A stretch of DNA of 64,000 bases from Ruegeria meonggei (GTDB lineage: Bacteria > Pseudomonadota > Alphaproteobacteria > Rhodobacterales > Rhodobacteraceae): NCBI RefSeq assembly GCF_900172215.1, contig NZ_FWFP01000006.1, forward strand, positions 1 to 64,000, in the 5' to 3' direction. Under the pieces are notes generated by a model that worked only from the letters and a program-made list of their open reading frames with translations, searched no databases and had not been told where the DNA came from. The translations under genes and the position numbers were made by a program. Positions 24,603 to 34,286 of this stretch are shown here, piece by piece; positions within the stretch are counted from its first letter, which is position 1; every line of letters begins with the position of its first letter.

Positions 24603-26846
24603 ATGACGATGGGAATGGCAAACGATTTAAAAGAAATCGAAAGGGCGCGGGATCTTCTGCGCGACGCCATCGAGTCTCTTAAAGAAGGCTTTGCCCTTTA
24701 TGATGATGACCGTCGCCTGGTGATGTTCAACCCGCGCTATGCCGAGATGAACAAGGGCGTTGCCGATCTGCTGAAACCCGGTCTGGATTGGGAAATCCTG
24801 ATGCGCGAGACCGCGCGCAGGGGTATCTATGCCGATGCTATCGGCAATGAGGAACAATGGGTTTCCGACAGGCTGGCCAGCGGCATCGAGTTTATTCAGG
24901 ATTATGAGCTGACCGAAACAGACGGGCGTACCTACCTGGTGTCTGTCCACCCCACCCAACTGGGTGGCTTTGTCGTCACGCGTGAGGATATCACCGACAG
25001 AAAACAGGCCGAAATCGAAGAGCGCGACGGCGATCTTTTGATCCGTAAGGTGCTGGATGCCAGCTCGGCCGTAGTGACTATGGCGCGGATTGGGGATGGT
25101 CAGATTCTGTACCGTACACCCGCCGCCCTACAGTTGTTCGGACCCTCTAAGTCGGCGCGGGAGCATTATGTCAATCCGGAAGAGCGCGCCGATTTTGTAA
25201 CCGATCTTTTGGCCGACGGACGGGTTGATGATTACAAGCTTGATCTGCGCAATGCCCAAGGCAAAACCTTTCCTGCAACGATATCTTCGCAGCTGATCGA
25301 CTACAAAGGCGAAGAGGTCATTGTAACCAGTATTATCGACCTCACCGCCCAGAAAGAAGCGGATGCTCTGATCCGCCATGTGATGGAGGCCTATCCTGTC
25401 GCTATTAACATGACGCATGCCGAAACAGGAGAAGTCCTGTTCGCAACACCTGAAATTAACGCGCTGTTTGGCCCGTCCCCAAGTTCAAAGTCCTATTACG
25501 CCGATCCTGCAGAGCGCGCGCGTTACTTAAAGGACCTGCGCCAGGCGGGTTCGCTCAAGGATCGGCGGATTGAATTCATCGGCGCAAATGGGCGGAAATT
25601 CTGGGGCGCGGATTCTTCGCGCCTCATCGAGTTCAATGGCGAAGAAGTCATCGTTTCCAATACCCGCGATCTGACGGATGAACTGGCGCTGGAAGACGAA
25701 CTTTCAAAACAACGGGACATGCTGTTCCAGAATGAAAAGATGTCTGCGCTAGGCGAGCTGCTTGCCGGTGTGGCCCATGAGTTGAACAACCCCCTTTCGG
25801 TGGTCGTGGGCCATTCGCTTATGTTGAAAGAGGAAATCACCGATCCAGACCTGACCGTGAGGATTGAGAAGATCAGCAATGCGGCTGAACGCTGCGCCAA
25901 GATCGTCAAGACATTCCTTGCGATGGCCCGCCAGCAACCCAGCAGGATTGAACAGGTCGATGTGTCCGGTGTCATTGAAACGGCCGCTGATGTCGTGGGG
26001 TATGGCAGCACGTCGGGGGATATCAGCATCAGACAGGTGCTTCCGGCTGATTTGCCGCAAATTGCTGCCGATGCGGATCAGATCACGCAAGTCATCATCA
26101 ACCTTATCATAAACGCCGAACAGGCCATGACTGCGTCCGGGCAGGGTGACTTTATTGAGCTGTCCGCCGAAGCAAAGCTGGACAATAGCATGGTCCAGGT
26201 AACGATCCGAGACAACGGACCCGGAATACCCAAGGCCATTCGCGATCGGATTTTTGAGCCGTTTTTTACAACCAAAGAGGTTGGCGAGGGAACCGGTATA
26301 GGACTGGCTTTCTGTCACAGGATCATTCTCTCTCATGGCGGGCAGATACGGCTGGATCAGACCGACAATTCCGGCACGTGCTTTCGCATTACGTTGCCAG
26401 CCGCCGACACGCAGCAACCCGAAGCACACGATCCGGTTGAGCCGATCTCGACCTCGGCAAACCTGAAAGCGCTGGTCGTGGATGACGAGGTCGAAGTCGG
26501 CGAGTTGAACGCCGAAATACTCCGAAAAGAAGGGTTCGAAGTTGATTTCGTCTCCTCAGGTGAAGAGGCGGTGAACCGTCTTCATGCAGGGAAATACGAC
26601 ATATTCCTGAGCGATTTGAACATGCCAGGTGTCGATGGGCGCAAGATTTACGACGCTTTGGTGGCCCATTTCCCGGACATGTTGGCACGGACGGCCTATA
26701 TCACAGGCGACACGATGGGGCTGAAATCTCTGGGATTGTTAGAGGAATCCGGCCTGCCCTATCTGGAAAAACCTGTTTCGCCTTTGGAACTCAGAACCCT
26801 TGTCCAAGAGTTGCTTGCCCGCCAGAAGGACCCAAAAGATGGATAA
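24603..26846 (+). CDS. Hybrid sensor histidine kinase (PAS-PAS-PAS-HisKA-HATPase-REC)
   Basis: Encodes 747 residues with no obvious membrane segment, so probably cytoplasmic. Three PAS-like modules fill about residues 13-370; the first has [12 protein letters not shown]. The phosphoacceptor is H392 in V-A-H-E-L-N-N-P-L. ATPase boxes are [17 protein letters not shown] and G-T-G-I-G-L-A. A C-terminal receiver has phosphorylatable D671 in L-S-D-L-N-M-P-G. The stop overlaps the next gene, an OmpR-type regulator, by eight bases. The start could also be ATG 24609 or 24615. Confidence 0.92.
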   Translation: MTMGMANDLKEIERARDLLRDAIESLKEGFALYDDDRRLVMFNPRYAEMNKGVADLLKPGLDWEILMRETARRGIYADAIGNEEQWVSDRLASGIEFIQDYELTETDGRTYLVSVHPTQLGGFVVTREDITDRKQAEIEERDGDLLIRKVLDASSAVVTMARIGDGQILYRTPAALQLFGPSKSAREHYVNPEERADFVTDLLADGRVDDYKLDLRNAQGKTFPATISSQLIDYKGEEVIVTSIIDLTAQKEADALIRHVMEAYPVAINMTHAETGEVLFATPEINALFGPSPSSKSYYADPAERARYLKDLRQAGSLKDRRIEFIGANGRKFWGADSSRLIEFNGEEVIVSNTRDLTDELALEDELSKQRDMLFQNEKMSALGELLAGVAHELNNPLSVVVGHSLMLKEEITDPDLTVRIEKISNAAERCAKIVKTFLAMARQQPSRIEQVDVSGVIETAADVVGYGSTSGDISIRQVLPADLPQIAADADQITQVIINLIINAEQAMTASGQGDFIELSAEAKLDNSMVQVTIRDNGPGIPKAIRDRIFEPFFTTKEVGEGTGIGLAFCHRIILSHGGQIRLDQTDNSGTCFRITLPAADTQQPEAHDPVEPISTSANLKALVVDDEVEVGELNAEILRKEGFEVDFVSSGEEAVNRLHAGKYDIFLSDLNMPGVDGRKIYDALVAHFPDMLARTAYITGDTMGLKSLGLLEESGLPYLEKPVSPLELRTLVQELLARQKDPKDG

Positions 26847-27552
26847 TCAGAAAACCCACATTCTGGTGTGTGATGATGAGGTGGACGTGCGCGAAATGCT
26901 GCAGGAATACCTGGGCAAACGCGGGTTCAAGGTGTCGGCGGCCTCTGGCGGAGAACAGCTGCGGGACATCCTCTCTGTCAGCGCAGTGGATGTCATGATC
27001 ATGGACATCAACATGCCCAAGGAAGATGGCCTTTCCATTCTACGGTCTCTGCGTCCTGAAAACACAACTCCGATCATCATGCTGACCGCTGCCGGTGACG
27101 TGATTGATCGTGTGATTGGGCTTGAAATGGGCGCGGATGATTATCTTGGCAAACCCGTAGACCTGCGCGAGCTCGAAGCCCGGATAAAGGCCATTCTGCG
27201 CCGTGAAGCGATCAAAGGGACAACGGCCACCGACAACGCCGGTGAGTCCCGCACAGCCTTTGGCAGCTTCACCCTGGACAAAGACGCAGCCAAACTGCTT
27301 GCCGCTGACGGCTCCGAAGTCCCGTTAACCGCAATGGAATACAGCTTGCTCAAGGTTTTTTCGGAAAACAAAGGGCGGGTTTTGAACAGGGACCAACTGT
27401 TGGAGCAAGCACATGACCGGTCGTGGGACCCTTTCGACCGCAGCATCGACATCCGGATATCCCGATTGCGCCGAAAGCTGGAAAGCAACCCGGAAAAGCC
27501 CGAGATCATCAGAACCGTGCGGGGCATCGGGTATGTTTATGATCCAAAGTAA
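26839..27552 (+). CDS. OmpR/PhoB-family response regulator
   Basis: Encodes 237 residues: an N-terminal receiver with D56 (I-M-D-I-N-M-P) and conserved K in L-G-K-P-V, then a winged-helix DNA-binding domain (R-S-I-D-I-R-I-S-R-L-R-R-K-L and V-R-G-I-G-Y-V-Y). ATG 26839 lies inside the last codons of the hybrid kinase, so the pair is translationally coupled. A phosphorelay between the two is expected. Targets are unknown; the boxes at 24403-24581 are candidates. Confidence 0.94.
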   Translation: MDNQKTHILVCDDEVDVREMLQEYLGKRGFKVSAASGGEQLRDILSVSAVDVMIMDINMPKEDGLSILRSLRPENTTPIIMLTAAGDVIDRVIGLEMGADDYLGKPVDLRELEARIKAILRREAIKGTTATDNAGESRTAFGSFTLDKDAAKLLAADGSEVPLTAMEYSLLKVFSENKGRVLNRDQLLEQAHDRSWDPFDRSIDIRISRLRRKLESNPEKPEIIRTVRGIGYVYDPK

Positions 27553-27606
27553 GGTCAGAAACCGTGCTGCGTTTCAGTCGAACACAGCGCGTGATTGGGG
27601 TGCGAG

Positions 27607-27792
27607 ATGCCAATCTGCAAATTCAACATCGACACTGTACTGCGCATGGCCTTAGGCGACGCAATGCGTGAAACCGTCAATCGCGATCCCGAACGGTTTG
27701 ACCGCGGCACTCTCCTGTGGGACGCACGGCTCGATTAAGGCCGCTACTCACACCGTGATCCATCTACTTGGCGCCCCACTGCAACGGCAGGG
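27607..27792 (+). pseudogene. Truncated, frameshifted remnant of a class II aldolase C-terminus
   Basis: The + strand reads I-C-K-F-N-I-D-T-V-L-R-M-A-L-G, then N-R-D-P-E-R-F-D-R-G-T-L-L, before TAA at 27736. This matches the C-terminal part of the intact aldolase at 20188 (I-C-K-F-N-I-G-T-E-L-R-M-A-F-G ... N-S-D-P-D-R-F-D-R-V-T-I-L). The match then continues in another frame (G-S-I-K-A-A-T-H-T-V-I-H-L-L-G-A-P versus the intact P-V-E-A-A-A-R-T-V-L-R-A-F-G-A-P). Only about the last 60 residues survive. Identity is too low for a recent duplication of 20188; it is more likely the relic of another aldolase once linked to block B. Confidence 0.8.
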
Positions 27793-27805
27793 CACCGATA
27801 CACCC

Positions 27806-28585
27806 TTAGATCGCAAAGGCAGTCCGGAAGGCCTCGAGCGCCGTTTCCGAGTCGCTCACCGCAAACGCTTCCATACCGACAGGTCCACGGTATCCCATTT
27901 CATTTAGTGCCCGTGCAATGGCAGCAAAGTTTATCTCTCCGGTTCCCGGCTCACAACGGCCAGGATTGTCGGCCAACTGAACTTCTCCAATCCACGGCAG
28001 GCATTTCTCGCACCAGCGGATCAGGTCACCCTCTCCGATCTGCGTGTGATAAAGGTCCAGATTGATGCGCAGACGCGGGTGATTAACCGAGGAAACAAGT
28101 GCCAGAGCATCTTCGGTTGATCCAAAGGGGCAACCGGGATGATCCACCAGGTTCAAGTTTTCCAGCGTGAAGACGACTTTTTCTTCGTCAGCCAGTTCAC
28201 AGATACGATGCAGCGTATCCCGTGCCTTCAACCACATGTTGCCGGTCACGACATCATGCTGCCAGATCGGAATTCCTCCATCGCCCAAACCGGTGCCGTG
28301 GAGGTTCAGACGATCTACTCCCAGACGCTTGCCGATCTGCGCTGTTTCACGCGCAGATTGCAGCAGCATGTCAGCCCCTTCATCATCCGCAAGACGGCCC
28401 TGAAGATAGCCATTCATGATCGTGTAGTTCGCGCCAACGCGCTCAAGCTTGACCAGATCCCAGGCTGGCCAGTTCCATAGGCCAACACCAAATCCCATTT
28501 CAGTCAGTCGCGCAGCGCGCCAGTCAATTGGTTTGTCGAGCCACAACATCTCGGCACATGCTGCAAGTTGGAAGGGTTGCGGCAT
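27806..28585 (-). CDS. Sugar phosphate isomerase/epimerase-like TIM-barrel protein (hydroxypyruvate isomerase-like)
   Basis: Encodes 259 residues. It has the AP-endonuclease-2-like barrel with metal ligands plausibly at E in L-E-N-L-N, H/D in N-L-D-L-Y-H-T-Q, and E in G-M-E-A-F. It resembles hydroxypyruvate isomerase/OtnI and IolE/IolI-type enzymes. As the last gene of the leftward inositol block it may interconvert an inosose or keto acid intermediate; IolI-like inosose isomerase is one candidate. The frame is open upstream, but ATG 28585 (M-P-Q-P-F) begins the barrel. Confidence 0.75.
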   Translation of the reverse strand: MPQPFQLAACAEMLWLDKPIDWRAARLTEMGFGVGLWNWPAWDLVKLERVGANYTIMNGYLQGRLADDEGADMLLQSARETAQIGKRLGVDRLNLHGTGLGDGGIPIWQHDVVTGNMWLKARDTLHRICELADEEKVVFTLENLNLVDHPGCPFGSTEDALALVSSVNHPRLRINLDLYHTQIGEGDLIRWCEKCLPWIGEVQLADNPGRCEPGTGEINFAAIARALNEMGYRGPVGMEAFAVSDSETALEAFRTAFAI

Positions 28586-28611
28586 TTCAGCCCTCGATTT
28601 GTTCAATTGGA

Positions 28612-29370
28612 TCAGATCGACCCGCCTTCGACCATGAAGTTCCCTGCGCTGCACATCGCGGAATCGTCAGAGGCCAGAAACAGCACCATCCGTGCCACAT
28701 AGACCGGGTCGATAGGATCGGGCAGACATTGCCGATCCACCTGTTTGGCCAGCGCATCAGGCGTCACCCACAGGTCTTTTTGGCGGTCTGTCATGATCCA
28801 GCCGGGGACAACCGTATTCACCCGGATGCGGTGGTCGCCCAATTCCCGCGCCATAGTTCGGGTCAGACCGTGAACCGCTGATTTGGCGGTGGCGTAGGCC
28901 GGAAAGCCAGCCCCGCATTCCCACCAGGAATTTGAGCCGAGGTTGACGATCGAGCCGCCGCCCCGCGCGATCATGCCCGGTGCGACATGCTGAATGGTAA
29001 AGAACATATGGCGGAGATTGGTGGCCATACGCTCATCCCAGTATTCCGGCGTGACCTCGCGCCAGTCATGGCGGTCGTCATGGGCTGCGTTGTTGACCAG
29101 AACATGGGCCGGGCCCAGCTCTTCGGTCATTTGGTCCAGCGCGTCCCGCACGGCATCGATGTCGCGCAGGTCGCAGGGCGCAAAGACGTGCTCTCCTTCC
29201 AAATCGGTCAACAGCGCTGTGCCCGCATCGGCGTTGAGGTCCAGGAACCCGACTTTTGCACCCTGCGCAGCAAACGCGCGCACCGTCAGGGCACCAATGC
29301 CACCGGCCCCACCGGTTACGAAAACGGTTTTACCCGCCAGGCTTGGGTAGTTGGCGAAATCCTGGGTCAA
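28612..29370 (-). CDS. SDR-family oxidoreductase
   Basis: Encodes 252 residues with all classical SDR motifs: T-G-G-A-G-G-I-G, N-N-A-A, and a Y-A-T-A-K catalytic motif. Thus, unlike the SDR at 8337, it should be catalytically competent. The start is TTG at 29370, inside a four-base overlap (TTGA) with the iolB stop; no better start matches the fold. It lies between iolB and the TIM-barrel gene, so a sugar alcohol or inositol derivative substrate is likely. Confidence 0.85.
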   Translation of the reverse strand: MTQDFANYPSLAGKTVFVTGGAGGIGALTVRAFAAQGAKVGFLDLNADAGTALLTDLEGEHVFAPCDLRDIDAVRDALDQMTEELGPAHVLVNNAAHDDRHDWREVTPEYWDERMATNLRHMFFTIQHVAPGMIARGGGSIVNLGSNSWWECGAGFPAYATAKSAVHGLTRTMARELGDHRIRVNTVVPGWIMTDRQKDLWVTPDALAKQVDRQCLPDPIDPVYVARMVLFLASDDSAMCSAGNFMVEGGSI

Positions 29371-30173
29371 TTGTCACGCTCCATGATCCATTCGACCTCG
29401 GGGGCCGGGACAAAACGCCATTTCCGCAAGGGGCCTGCCATGACATTCAGGTAGTACATCTCAAACCCGTAAGGAGCTCCGCAAGGGTGATGGCCGCGCG
29501 GGACGGTCACAACATCGCCATCTGACACCGCCATGGTCTCATCCAGCTGCCCGTCATCGGTATAGACTCGCTGAATGCCAAACCCGCTGGCCGGGTTCAG
29601 ACGGTGGTAATAGGTCTCTTCCAGATAGGTGATACGCGGGTAGTCATCCTCGTCATGGCGATGGCTGGGGTAAGACGACCAATGACCGTTTGGCGTAAAC
29701 ACCTCGGTCACCAGCAGGCTGTCGGCGTAGTCTTCATTCTCCATCGCAATGTTGTTGATATGACGCGTGTTGGTGCCCTTGCCGCGTTCGGTCAGGGTGA
29801 TGCCGTCCGGGCCGATTTTGCGAGCGGTATGCCCACCCTGGCCGGGGGCGGAACATACGGCGACGACGCAATCTGTTTCGGCCACCGCCTCCCAATTGGT
29901 GCCGTTGGGCAGGTAAAGGCAATGGGGTGGCGTCTTTTCAAACACGTTCATCCGGTCGCCCAGCACGCCCCAATCCTGACCCGCACCCGAGATACGCGCT
30001 TTGCCTTCGACCATGACCAGAATGACCTCTCGGTCGCCTGTGGCCTCGGCGGCCGTGTCACCGGCGCGCAGGTGGTACAGGCCGAACCCTACATACCGCC
30101 AACCGGCACTTGTTGGCGTTATGTCGTGCACTTTGCCGCGCGCGCCGAATGGTTTCTTGAGCAGATCTGCCAT
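29367..30173 (-). CDS. iolB: 5-deoxy-glucuronate isomerase IolB
   Basis: Encodes 268 residues, the normal IolB length. Canonical segments are present: S-S-Y-P-S-H-R-H-D-E, L-E-E-T-Y-Y-H, Q-R-V-Y-T-D-D, G-H-H-P, and N-V-M-A-G-P-L-R-K-W. IolB converts 5-deoxy-glucuronate to 5-dehydro-2-deoxygluconate in myo-inositol catabolism. ATG 30173 begins the conserved protein (M-A-D-L-L-K-K-P). It overlaps the SDR start by four bases. The window has a second, divergent IolB-like gene at 19355. Confidence 0.93.
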   Translation of the reverse strand: MADLLKKPFGARGKVHDITPTSAGWRYVGFGLYHLRAGDTAAEATGDREVILVMVEGKARISGAGQDWGVLGDRMNVFEKTPPHCLYLPNGTNWEAVAETDCVVAVCSAPGQGGHTARKIGPDGITLTERGKGTNTRHINNIAMENEDYADSLLVTEVFTPNGHWSSYPSHRHDEDDYPRITYLEETYYHRLNPASGFGIQRVYTDDGQLDETMAVSDGDVVTVPRGHHPCGAPYGFEMYYLNVMAGPLRKWRFVPAPEVEWIMERDN

Positions 30174-30215
30174 GGGGTGTCCTCCTTCACGGGCAGAACT
30201 GCCCAAGATATAGCA

Positions 30216-31397
30216 TCAAGCCAGTTGTTTGGTTTTCAGCGCTGACAGAGCCTGTCTCAGCTGCGCCTCGGACCATCCCTCACCGACCGCCCGGTGCAGG
30301 ATATCGGCCTGGCTTTCCGGTGCGTTGCCACCACTTGGCGGGTCAGTGTCCAGGTTGGTCGGGAACGGATAGCCCTCGGCTGTTGCGGCAATTGCTGCAT
30401 CCAGCTCGGCTACGCTTAGCCCGCCACCCTGTTTCAAAGACGCCAACGCGGGCAAAACCGTCTGCGACATAGTCTGCCGGTCAATCGCCTCCATCGCACG
30501 CCCAAAGGCCGAGGATATCTGCAACAGATTTGCCATCCGGTGGATATCCGCACTGCTGTTCTCACCAGCGGCATGAAACAGCGCCGGGTTGAAGAACACC
30601 GCGTCCCCTTTTGAAAGAGGCAGCTGGATATAGGCCTGCTCAAAATACGCCCGATGCGCCGGATCATGGAACGCCACATATCCCGGCCCGTAGAGCTGGG
30701 AAAACGGCAACAGCTTGGTTGGCCCGCTTTCCACCGGCATATCGCAATGGGCGACCGCCCCCTGCAAGGTCAGCGTTTCCGTGACCATATGCGCGTGGAT
30801 GGGATAACGGGCGGCGTTTTCTGCGCTTTGGAACCCCAGATGGTAATCCCGATGTGCTTGTTGCGCCTGACCGCCGGGACGCACCTGATTGACCTGAGCG
30901 GTCATCTGATAGTTGGGGCCCAGCCACGCCTCACAGGCGGCGGCAATTGCGATGTTTCCGTAGTAAAGCGCAAAACCTTCGGGATCGCGCAGACAGTGTT
31001 TCTGCAGTGCGTTCCAGATGCGGTCATTGGCGCCCGAAGCCGCAAAATGATCGCCTTCGCCGGACACGCTTTGACGTTCATCGTCAATGATCTGACGAAA
31101 GACATCGGTGGCCCGGTCAATCACCGATGTATCGGCATATGCCCCTTTGAGGGCAATCACACCCGCTGAGGCGTTCATCACATGAGCCCATTCCGCCATC
31201 AATGCCCGCCGCTGGTCCGGGTCGTCCAGAACCGGCCGCAGCGCTTGCATGTCGTACACGGGAACGTTGTTTTCAATCGCCGCGGCATGGGGGACAACCA
31301 CGGCAGTCAAGCTCTGCGAGGTCAACACCTTAAACTCATCCAGATCACAGGATTCTCGGTCAAAATATCCGACATATCCAAGCTGTTGATGTACCAT
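30216..31397 (-). CDS. Phytanoyl-CoA dioxygenase (PhyH)-family Fe(II)/2-oxoglutarate enzyme
   Basis: Encodes 393 residues. A plausible facial triad is seen: H-R-D in Q-A-H-R-D-Y-H, and a distal histidine in F-N-P-A-L-F-H-A-A-G, followed by an arginine (I-H-R-M-A) fit to hold 2-oxoglutarate. PhyH-family enzymes hydroxylate or oxidatively demethylate diverse substrates. It is embedded between iolE and iolB in the same direction, which is unusual for a standard inositol operon. Removal of an O-methyl group from methylated inositols, or another oxidation, is a hypothesis. ATG 31397 follows AAAGGAG. Confidence 0.82.
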   Translation of the reverse strand: MVHQQLGYVGYFDRESCDLDEFKVLTSQSLTAVVVPHAAAIENNVPVYDMQALRPVLDDPDQRRALMAEWAHVMNASAGVIALKGAYADTSVIDRATDVFRQIIDDERQSVSGEGDHFAASGANDRIWNALQKHCLRDPEGFALYYGNIAIAAACEAWLGPNYQMTAQVNQVRPGGQAQQAHRDYHLGFQSAENAARYPIHAHMVTETLTLQGAVAHCDMPVESGPTKLLPFSQLYGPGYVAFHDPAHRAYFEQAYIQLPLSKGDAVFFNPALFHAAGENSSADIHRMANLLQISSAFGRAMEAIDRQTMSQTVLPALASLKQGGGLSVAELDAAIAATAEGYPFPTNLDTDPPSGGNAPESQADILHRAVGEGWSEAQLRQALSALKTKQLA

Positions 31398-31445
31398 GAT
31401 ATTCTCCTTTTTCATGGCTTCGGTGCTGCCCCGTGGGGCGGTTCT

Positions 31446-32345
31446 TTAACTGATGATCTCCAATCCCGCCTGCTCGCAGATATCGACGATATGTTCATAG
31501 CCCATATTTGAATACTCATAGGGCGGTGCCTTGGCCGGGTCTTGCTCGGCCTCGACCACGATCCAGCCGTCATATTCCATCGCCTTAAGTGCATTCGCCA
31601 CGGCCTGGAAATCGATACACCCATCGCTGGGGACCGTGAACGCCCCCGCAATCACCGCATCCAGAAAGCTGAGATTGTTTTCACGCGTGTTCTGTACCAC
31701 CGCAGGGCGGATATCCTTGAAGTGCACGTGATGCACCCGGTCGCCCCAGCGGTTCAGGGTTGCCATCACATCGCCGCCACCAAACAGCAGGTGGCCGGTG
31801 TCAAAGCACAGTTTGACCTCGGGGGTCGAGCCCTCCATCAGCCAATTCACGTCATCTTCGCTTTCGATGATCGTGCCCATGTGATGGTGATAGGCCATCG
31901 GCATGCCCTGATCCGCCATCCATTTGGCCAATTCGCTGATCTTGGCCGCATAGGCCAGAACCTCATCTTTCGACAATTTGGGGCGGTCGTTCACAGGCGT
32001 TCCTGCCTGTGTTTGAATGGTGTTTGAGCATTCGGCATAAACGATACAAGGGCTGTTCAGGGCCACGAACTGCTCAACCTGTTCTCGCACTGCGTCGCGC
32101 TCGGTCGCAAAGTCGTTGACCAGCGACGCACCGGAACACCAGCCACCGCACAGCGCAATGTCGTTGCCGTCGAGATAAGCCCGCAGACCTTCGGTATCGC
32201 CAGGCATCCGCTGCCCACGCTCAACGCCGGTATAGCCAATTTCGCGCGCCTCTTTCAGCGCTTGCTCCATGGTGTACGCCGCCGTCAGGTCCGGCAGATC
32301 ATCATTCTGCCAGGCGATCGGAGAGATCCCGATTTTCACGCTCAT
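31446..32345 (-). CDS. iolE: Myo-inosose-2 dehydratase IolE
   Basis: Encodes 299 residues. The start M-S-V-K-I-G-I-S-P-I-A-W-Q-N-D-D is characteristic of IolE, as are Y-T-G-V-E-R-G and F-D-T-G-H-L-L-F-G-G-G-D and H-V-H-F-K-D-I-R. The enzyme dehydrates scyllo-inosose. It overlaps the iolD stop by four bases (ATGA), so the two are coupled. A short GC hairpin (GCCCC/GGGGC) lies just after its stop, before the dioxygenase gene. Confidence 0.95.
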   Translation of the reverse strand: MSVKIGISPIAWQNDDLPDLTAAYTMEQALKEAREIGYTGVERGQRMPGDTEGLRAYLDGNDIALCGGWCSGASLVNDFATERDAVREQVEQFVALNSPCIVYAECSNTIQTQAGTPVNDRPKLSKDEVLAYAAKISELAKWMADQGMPMAYHHHMGTIIESEDDVNWLMEGSTPEVKLCFDTGHLLFGGGDVMATLNRWGDRVHHVHFKDIRPAVVQNTRENNLSFLDAVIAGAFTVPSDGCIDFQAVANALKAMEYDGWIVVEAEQDPAKAPPYEYSNMGYEHIVDICEQAGLEIIS

Positions 32346-34174
32346 TTCGTGTTTCTTTCCTTGATGGCGACTTCATAGGCCGCGCGCTTTTCATTCACTG
32401 CGGGGCGAGTGCTGACTTCGGGGACGGCCACTTCCCACCATGTGCCGCCATATTCTGTTGACGGGTAGGGATCGGTGTCGATGACCACCACGTAAGGCCC
32501 TTTGATATCGTTGCGTTTGGCCAGCGCGCCCTCAAGCTCGGCAATTGAGGCTACCTTGACCGAAGTCGCCCCCATCGCAGCCGCATGGGCGGCAAAATCT
32601 ATGGCCGAGGGCGTTTCATGCACCGCGTGGTCCAGCAGGTTGTTAAACTCGGCCCCACCGGTGCCCATCTGCAGTCGGTTGATGCAGCCAAAGCCTCGGT
32701 TGTCGGTAATCACAACGGTGAAGGAAATACCCATCATCGCGGCTGACGCCATTTCCGAGTTCGCCATCATGTAGGTGCCGTCACCGGTAAAGCAGATCAC
32801 ATCGCGATCAGGCTGGGCCATCTTGATGCCCATAGCGCCTGCGATCTCATACCCCATACAGCTGAACCCGTATTCCATGTGATAGGCACCCGGACGCGGC
32901 GCCTTCCACAGTTTGTGCAGTTCGCCGGGCATGGTGCCTGCTGCACACATCACGACCGTGTTGTCATTCGAGATCCGCTGAACCGCGCCCACCACCTGCA
33001 TATCAGTAGGCAACGCATTGCCGTCACTGGGTGCATTGGTCAGCTTATCGACCTTGCCGTACCAGTCAGACTTGAGCGTGTCGGCCACAGCACCGGCGCG
33101 ATATCCTGCCAAAGATGCGCCCAGTTCCTGCAAACCGACTTGCGCATCCGATTGCAACGGCATCGCGCCGTGTTTCTCGGTGTCATAGGCGGCGGTGTTC
33201 AGGCACACCATCTCGCGTTCGGGGTTGGAAAACAGGCCCCAGGACCCGGTGGTGAAGTCCTGCAGACGTGTACCAACCGCCAGCACCAGATCGGCCTCGG
33301 CGCAAATGGCGTTGGCTGGCTCGCCACCGGTCACCCCGACAGGACCAAGGTTCAGCGGGTGGTCCCAGGCCAAAGCCGATTTCCCGGCCTGCGTTTCAAC
33401 AATCGGTATGTTATGCGTTTCAACAAAGCTCTGCAGCGCATCGGTTGCACCCGAGTAGTGGACCCCGCCGCCCGCCACGATAACAGGGCGCTTTGCAACC
33501 TTGATGGCCGCTACAGCACGGGCCAGCTCGCCCTCATCCGGACGAATGCGGCGCTGATACCAGACGCGCGGCTCAAAAAAGCTTTCGGGGTAATCATATG
33601 CCTCGGCCTGCACGTCCTGACAAAAGGCCAGAGTCGCCGGGCCGCAATCGGCCGGATCCGTCATGGTTCGAAACGCGCGCGGCAGCGCCGTCAACAGGTG
33701 TTCAGGCCGTGAGATACGGTCGAAATACCGACTGACAGGTTTGAAACAGTCATTGGCGCTGACGGTGCCGTCTCCAAAGCTCTCGATCTGCTGAAGCACC
33801 GGGTCCGGGCCGCGCGTGGCGAACACGTCTCCGGGAATGATTAGAACCGGCAGCCGGTTCACATGCGCAAGCGCAGCCGCCGTGACCATGTTGGTCGCGC
33901 CCGGCCCGATCGAGGACGTCACTGCCATCGCACGGGTGCGGCACATCTGTTTGGCATAGGCAATCGCACAATGCGCCATGGTCTGTTCGTTATGGCCGCG
34001 ATAGGTTGGCAGGCTGTCTTTAACGCCGTGCAGCGCCTCGCCCAGACCAGCTACATTACCGTGGCCGAATATGGCCCAGACACCTGCGATAAAGGGCTCT
34101 CCGGCCTCATTCATCTGCGCGCCAAGATAGCGGACCAGAGCTTGCGCTGCGGTCAGTCGGATAGTCTTACCCAT
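32342..34174 (-). CDS. iolD: 3D-(3,5/4)-trihydroxycyclohexane-1,2-dione hydrolase IolD
   Basis: Encodes 610 residues of the thiamine-diphosphate family. The N-terminal domain has Y-R-G-H-N-E-Q-T-M-A-H, and the ThDP-binding motif begins G-D-G-T-Y and includes N-S-E-M. IolD opens the ring of the cyclic dione to 5-deoxy-glucuronate, the next step after IolE and before IolB. ATG 34174 is preferred to an upstream in-frame ATG at 34189 because of AAGGGATCACA before it. It lies 101 bases after the transporter ATPase gene in the same direction. Confidence 0.95.
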   Translation of the reverse strand: MGKTIRLTAAQALVRYLGAQMNEAGEPFIAGVWAIFGHGNVAGLGEALHGVKDSLPTYRGHNEQTMAHCAIAYAKQMCRTRAMAVTSSIGPGATNMVTAAALAHVNRLPVLIIPGDVFATRGPDPVLQQIESFGDGTVSANDCFKPVSRYFDRISRPEHLLTALPRAFRTMTDPADCGPATLAFCQDVQAEAYDYPESFFEPRVWYQRRIRPDEGELARAVAAIKVAKRPVIVAGGGVHYSGATDALQSFVETHNIPIVETQAGKSALAWDHPLNLGPVGVTGGEPANAICAEADLVLAVGTRLQDFTTGSWGLFSNPEREMVCLNTAAYDTEKHGAMPLQSDAQVGLQELGASLAGYRAGAVADTLKSDWYGKVDKLTNAPSDGNALPTDMQVVGAVQRISNDNTVVMCAAGTMPGELHKLWKAPRPGAYHMEYGFSCMGYEIAGAMGIKMAQPDRDVICFTGDGTYMMANSEMASAAMMGISFTVVITDNRGFGCINRLQMGTGGAEFNNLLDHAVHETPSAIDFAAHAAAMGATSVKVASIAELEGALAKRNDIKGPYVVVIDTDPYPSTEYGGTWWEVAVPEVSTRPAVNEKRAAYEVAIKERNTK

Positions 34175-34267
34175 TGTGATCCCTTTCAACTCAAGGCCAG
34201 AACGGCCAGTACGTCGATTTTGAGTTTTTTAAGATTCAGGCCTGCCTGGTGGTCGTCACACAGGACA

Positions 34268-34286
34268 GAACGGTTTTAAACCGTTC
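34268..34286. repeat. Inverted repeat at the end of the ABC ATPase gene
   Basis: GAACGGTT and AACCGTTC form an 8-bp perfect stem with loop TTA, overlapping the ATPase stop codon. No T-run follows on either strand. It may be an intercistronic processing or stabilising hairpin. Confidence 0.5.

Noticed and set aside
32879..33712. A 277-codon frame on the + strand
   Set aside because: It lies fully antisense to iolD, which has all thiamine-enzyme motifs.
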